Source: Cristatella mucedo (lineage: Eukaryota > Bryozoa > Phylactolaemata > Cristatellidae). From it: a stretch of 62,000 nucleotides of DNA. The notes beneath the pieces are model-generated. The model did no database searches, was not told where the DNA came from, and saw only the letters and a list, made by a program, of their open reading frames with translations. The stretch's first letter is position 1. Every line of letters starts with the position of its first letter. The translations under genes and the position numbers were made by a program. Location: positions 1,937,501 to 1,999,500 of the forward strand of contig WPIO01000007.1 of the NCBI GenBank assembly GCA_009760855.2, written 5' to 3'. Positions 34,791 through 62,000 of the stretch are shown here, piece by piece.

Positions 34791-35715
34791 TCGCGATTTA
34801 GTGGGGGAGCAGAGCCGGAAACAACACTGCTTCCAAGCCAGGCTCGACAGGGTGAACGACGCGGTGGTATGCCAAGCTAGCTCAGTACCGACAACTGCCC
34901 TCAGCAGCCAAGGCGCCAGCTCGGGCGGTGGCAGGCAGCAGCCGGTTCGTATCCTATTCGTTCGTTCTCTCGGGCGGTGGGCAGAGACCTCAAGGAAAGA
35001 CCGGCCCGAGAGGGAGACGCTCAAGCTCAGGCCTCCCAAATAGCAAGCTCGCTCTCAAGCCGGCTCAAGGTCGGTCCACTGCCGCCGCAGCTGCTGCTGC
35101 TTACCGGTGGCCGGCACCAGCCGTTCGGGTGGAATCGTGGAGCTAGCGGATGGCTGCGTCATGCAGCTTCAGAAGCCAGACGACCAGAGGAGCACGACTC
35201 TGCCCCCCTGCCCGAGTGGCACGCACGGCAGCATCCCATCCTTCGCGATGCAGACGAGCTTGTTGCTCAGAACGAGGCAGTGGTGAGTGAAAAGGGCCGC
35301 ACACTCGCTGCACACTTTGGCAAGCTACTCGATTGCGTTTTTATTGAGACTAGGACTGCGCCACTCGAAAGTGCAAGATCGGTTCGGCCTAGGCGAGGCA
35401 CCTAAACCCCATGCCCGCCGGCCCTCACTTGCAGCAGGTAAAGAAAGGCGCCAAAGTGCAGAAGGCTCTAGCTCGGACCGTCCTCTGCGCTGCGCTCGAC
35501 GGCAGCCGAGGCAGCTCGAGTCGTCTGCACGTGGCCCTCTGGCGGCAGGAGGATCTGGGTTGCCTGGCACAGCCAGATGGACGGGCGGCGCTCGACTGGG
35601 CTCGTTGCACTCGCCCTCGCCGCGCCGTCCCCCCCCCCCGCCAGCACACGGCCCGATGCAACTGACTCCAGCGAGACGGGGCACGCGGCGGCAGGTTTCC
35701 ATGGCAGCCATGCCA
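34791..35715 (-). other. GC-rich FIG4 3' UTR and downstream flank
   Basis: GC-rich sequence between the FIG4 stop and the compound GT array. It has several overlapping open frames on both strands, as expected from stop-poor GC-rich DNA. I recognise no domain. The part up to about 35320 is the likely 3' UTR. Confidence 0.5.
35340..35345 (-). promoter_or_regulatory. possible FIG4 polyadenylation signal
   Basis: AATAAA on the minus strand about 370 nt after the FIG4 stop codon. It is the only canonical hexamer I noticed in the GC-rich stretch between the stop and the GT array at 34.8 kb. Function is inferred from position. Confidence 0.45.
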
Positions 35716-61553
<25,838 letters not shown>

Positions 61554-62000
61554 CTATTAAACAGAAAAGGATGGAGTATGGTGTAGCTGCAGATGTTCCT
61601 GCTACCCACAGCACTGCAAGTACCATAAGGACAAAGCATGCATTGCAGAGCATAGCAGCATGTTCAGATGCCCTAAGGTGTGGCTGCTTGATCCACATGC
61701 AAACGACAGGGGTCTGAGGGCAAGACAAATGCATGGGAATCGGCACAAAGTATATATCCTAACAGCTATGCCACTGGGGCATTCCTACCTGTTACCCTTT
61801 TGCTGCTAGCAAGCTTCTTTCTAGTCTCTTAAACAACACTTATCAGCCTAAGCCACTATATGGCATTCTGAGAAGTCTATCACTACTTCATATTGTTCTT
61901 GGGTGAATCACAGGACTAAATCATGAAAAGAAATCGATCTTAAAATTAAATATAGCATCTTTTCAAATTTCCTGAATTTTATTCTTCGCTACCTCGGTAC
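61554..62000 (-). other. FIG4 intron at the window edge
   Basis: No exon for the upstream Sac domain was found here, except a possible exon end in the last 8 bases (GTACCGAG/GTAGCG on the minus strand). Confidence 0.5.

Noticed and set aside
34036-35039. Long minus-strand frames of His/Thr/Ser repeats
   Set aside because: Translation of the GT/CTGAGAG array, not a protein gene.

Overview
This is a repeat-rich nuclear segment from a eukaryote. It has spliced genes with GT..AG introns, long microsatellites and many broken copies of two L2/CR1-like LINE families and two tRNA-derived SINE families. L2-like LINEs of this density and the close match to animal-type FIG4 suggest an invertebrate or other non-vertebrate holozoan, but I cannot name the organism. 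No prokaryotic, viral or organellar features were seen.

Host genes. (1) A FIG4-type Sac-domain phosphoinositide phosphatase lies on the minus strand. Ten exons were recovered between 61553 and 35716. All ten join in one open frame with matching intron phases, covering the catalytic motif to the stop codon (442 residues). The 5' exons lie beyond the right edge. No long open frame shows the gene; it had to be assembled from short exons spread over 26 kb of LINE, SINE and microsatellite sequence. (2) Two paralogous two-exon genes for a tiny Cys-rich protein (MCxxxxCATCGKxTWxGCGxH...RCTC) lie on the plus strand, copy 1 at 6084-6369 and copy 2 at 18548-19444. The copy 2 intron has gained a LINE 3' end that abuts its splice acceptor.

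Layout. 1-6 kb: LINE and SINE fragments and a CA repeat. 6-9 kb: miniprotein copy 1 in a GC-rich island, then a second GC-rich block and a LINE-B relic. 10-17.8 kb: LINE-A copies, including a three-deep nested stack, and a Tc1/mariner relic at 12 kb. 18.5-19.4 kb: miniprotein copy 2. 20-29 kb: LINE-A and LINE-B mosaics and an 81-bp minisatellite. 29.8-32.4 kb: the longest LINE-B copy (frameshifted). 33-34.8 kb: CA/GT arrays. 35-35.7 kb: GC-rich 3' end of FIG4. 35.7-62 kb: FIG4, with introns of 97 bp to 6.4 kb full of repeats, including a probable foldback element and two perfect palindromes.

The transposable elements fit a LINE/SINE partnership: SINE-A carries the same 3' tail as LINE-A, which implies that the LINE-A reverse transcriptase mobilises it. 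LINE-A fragments in FIG4 introns lie mostly in the gene's sense orientation (10 of 12).
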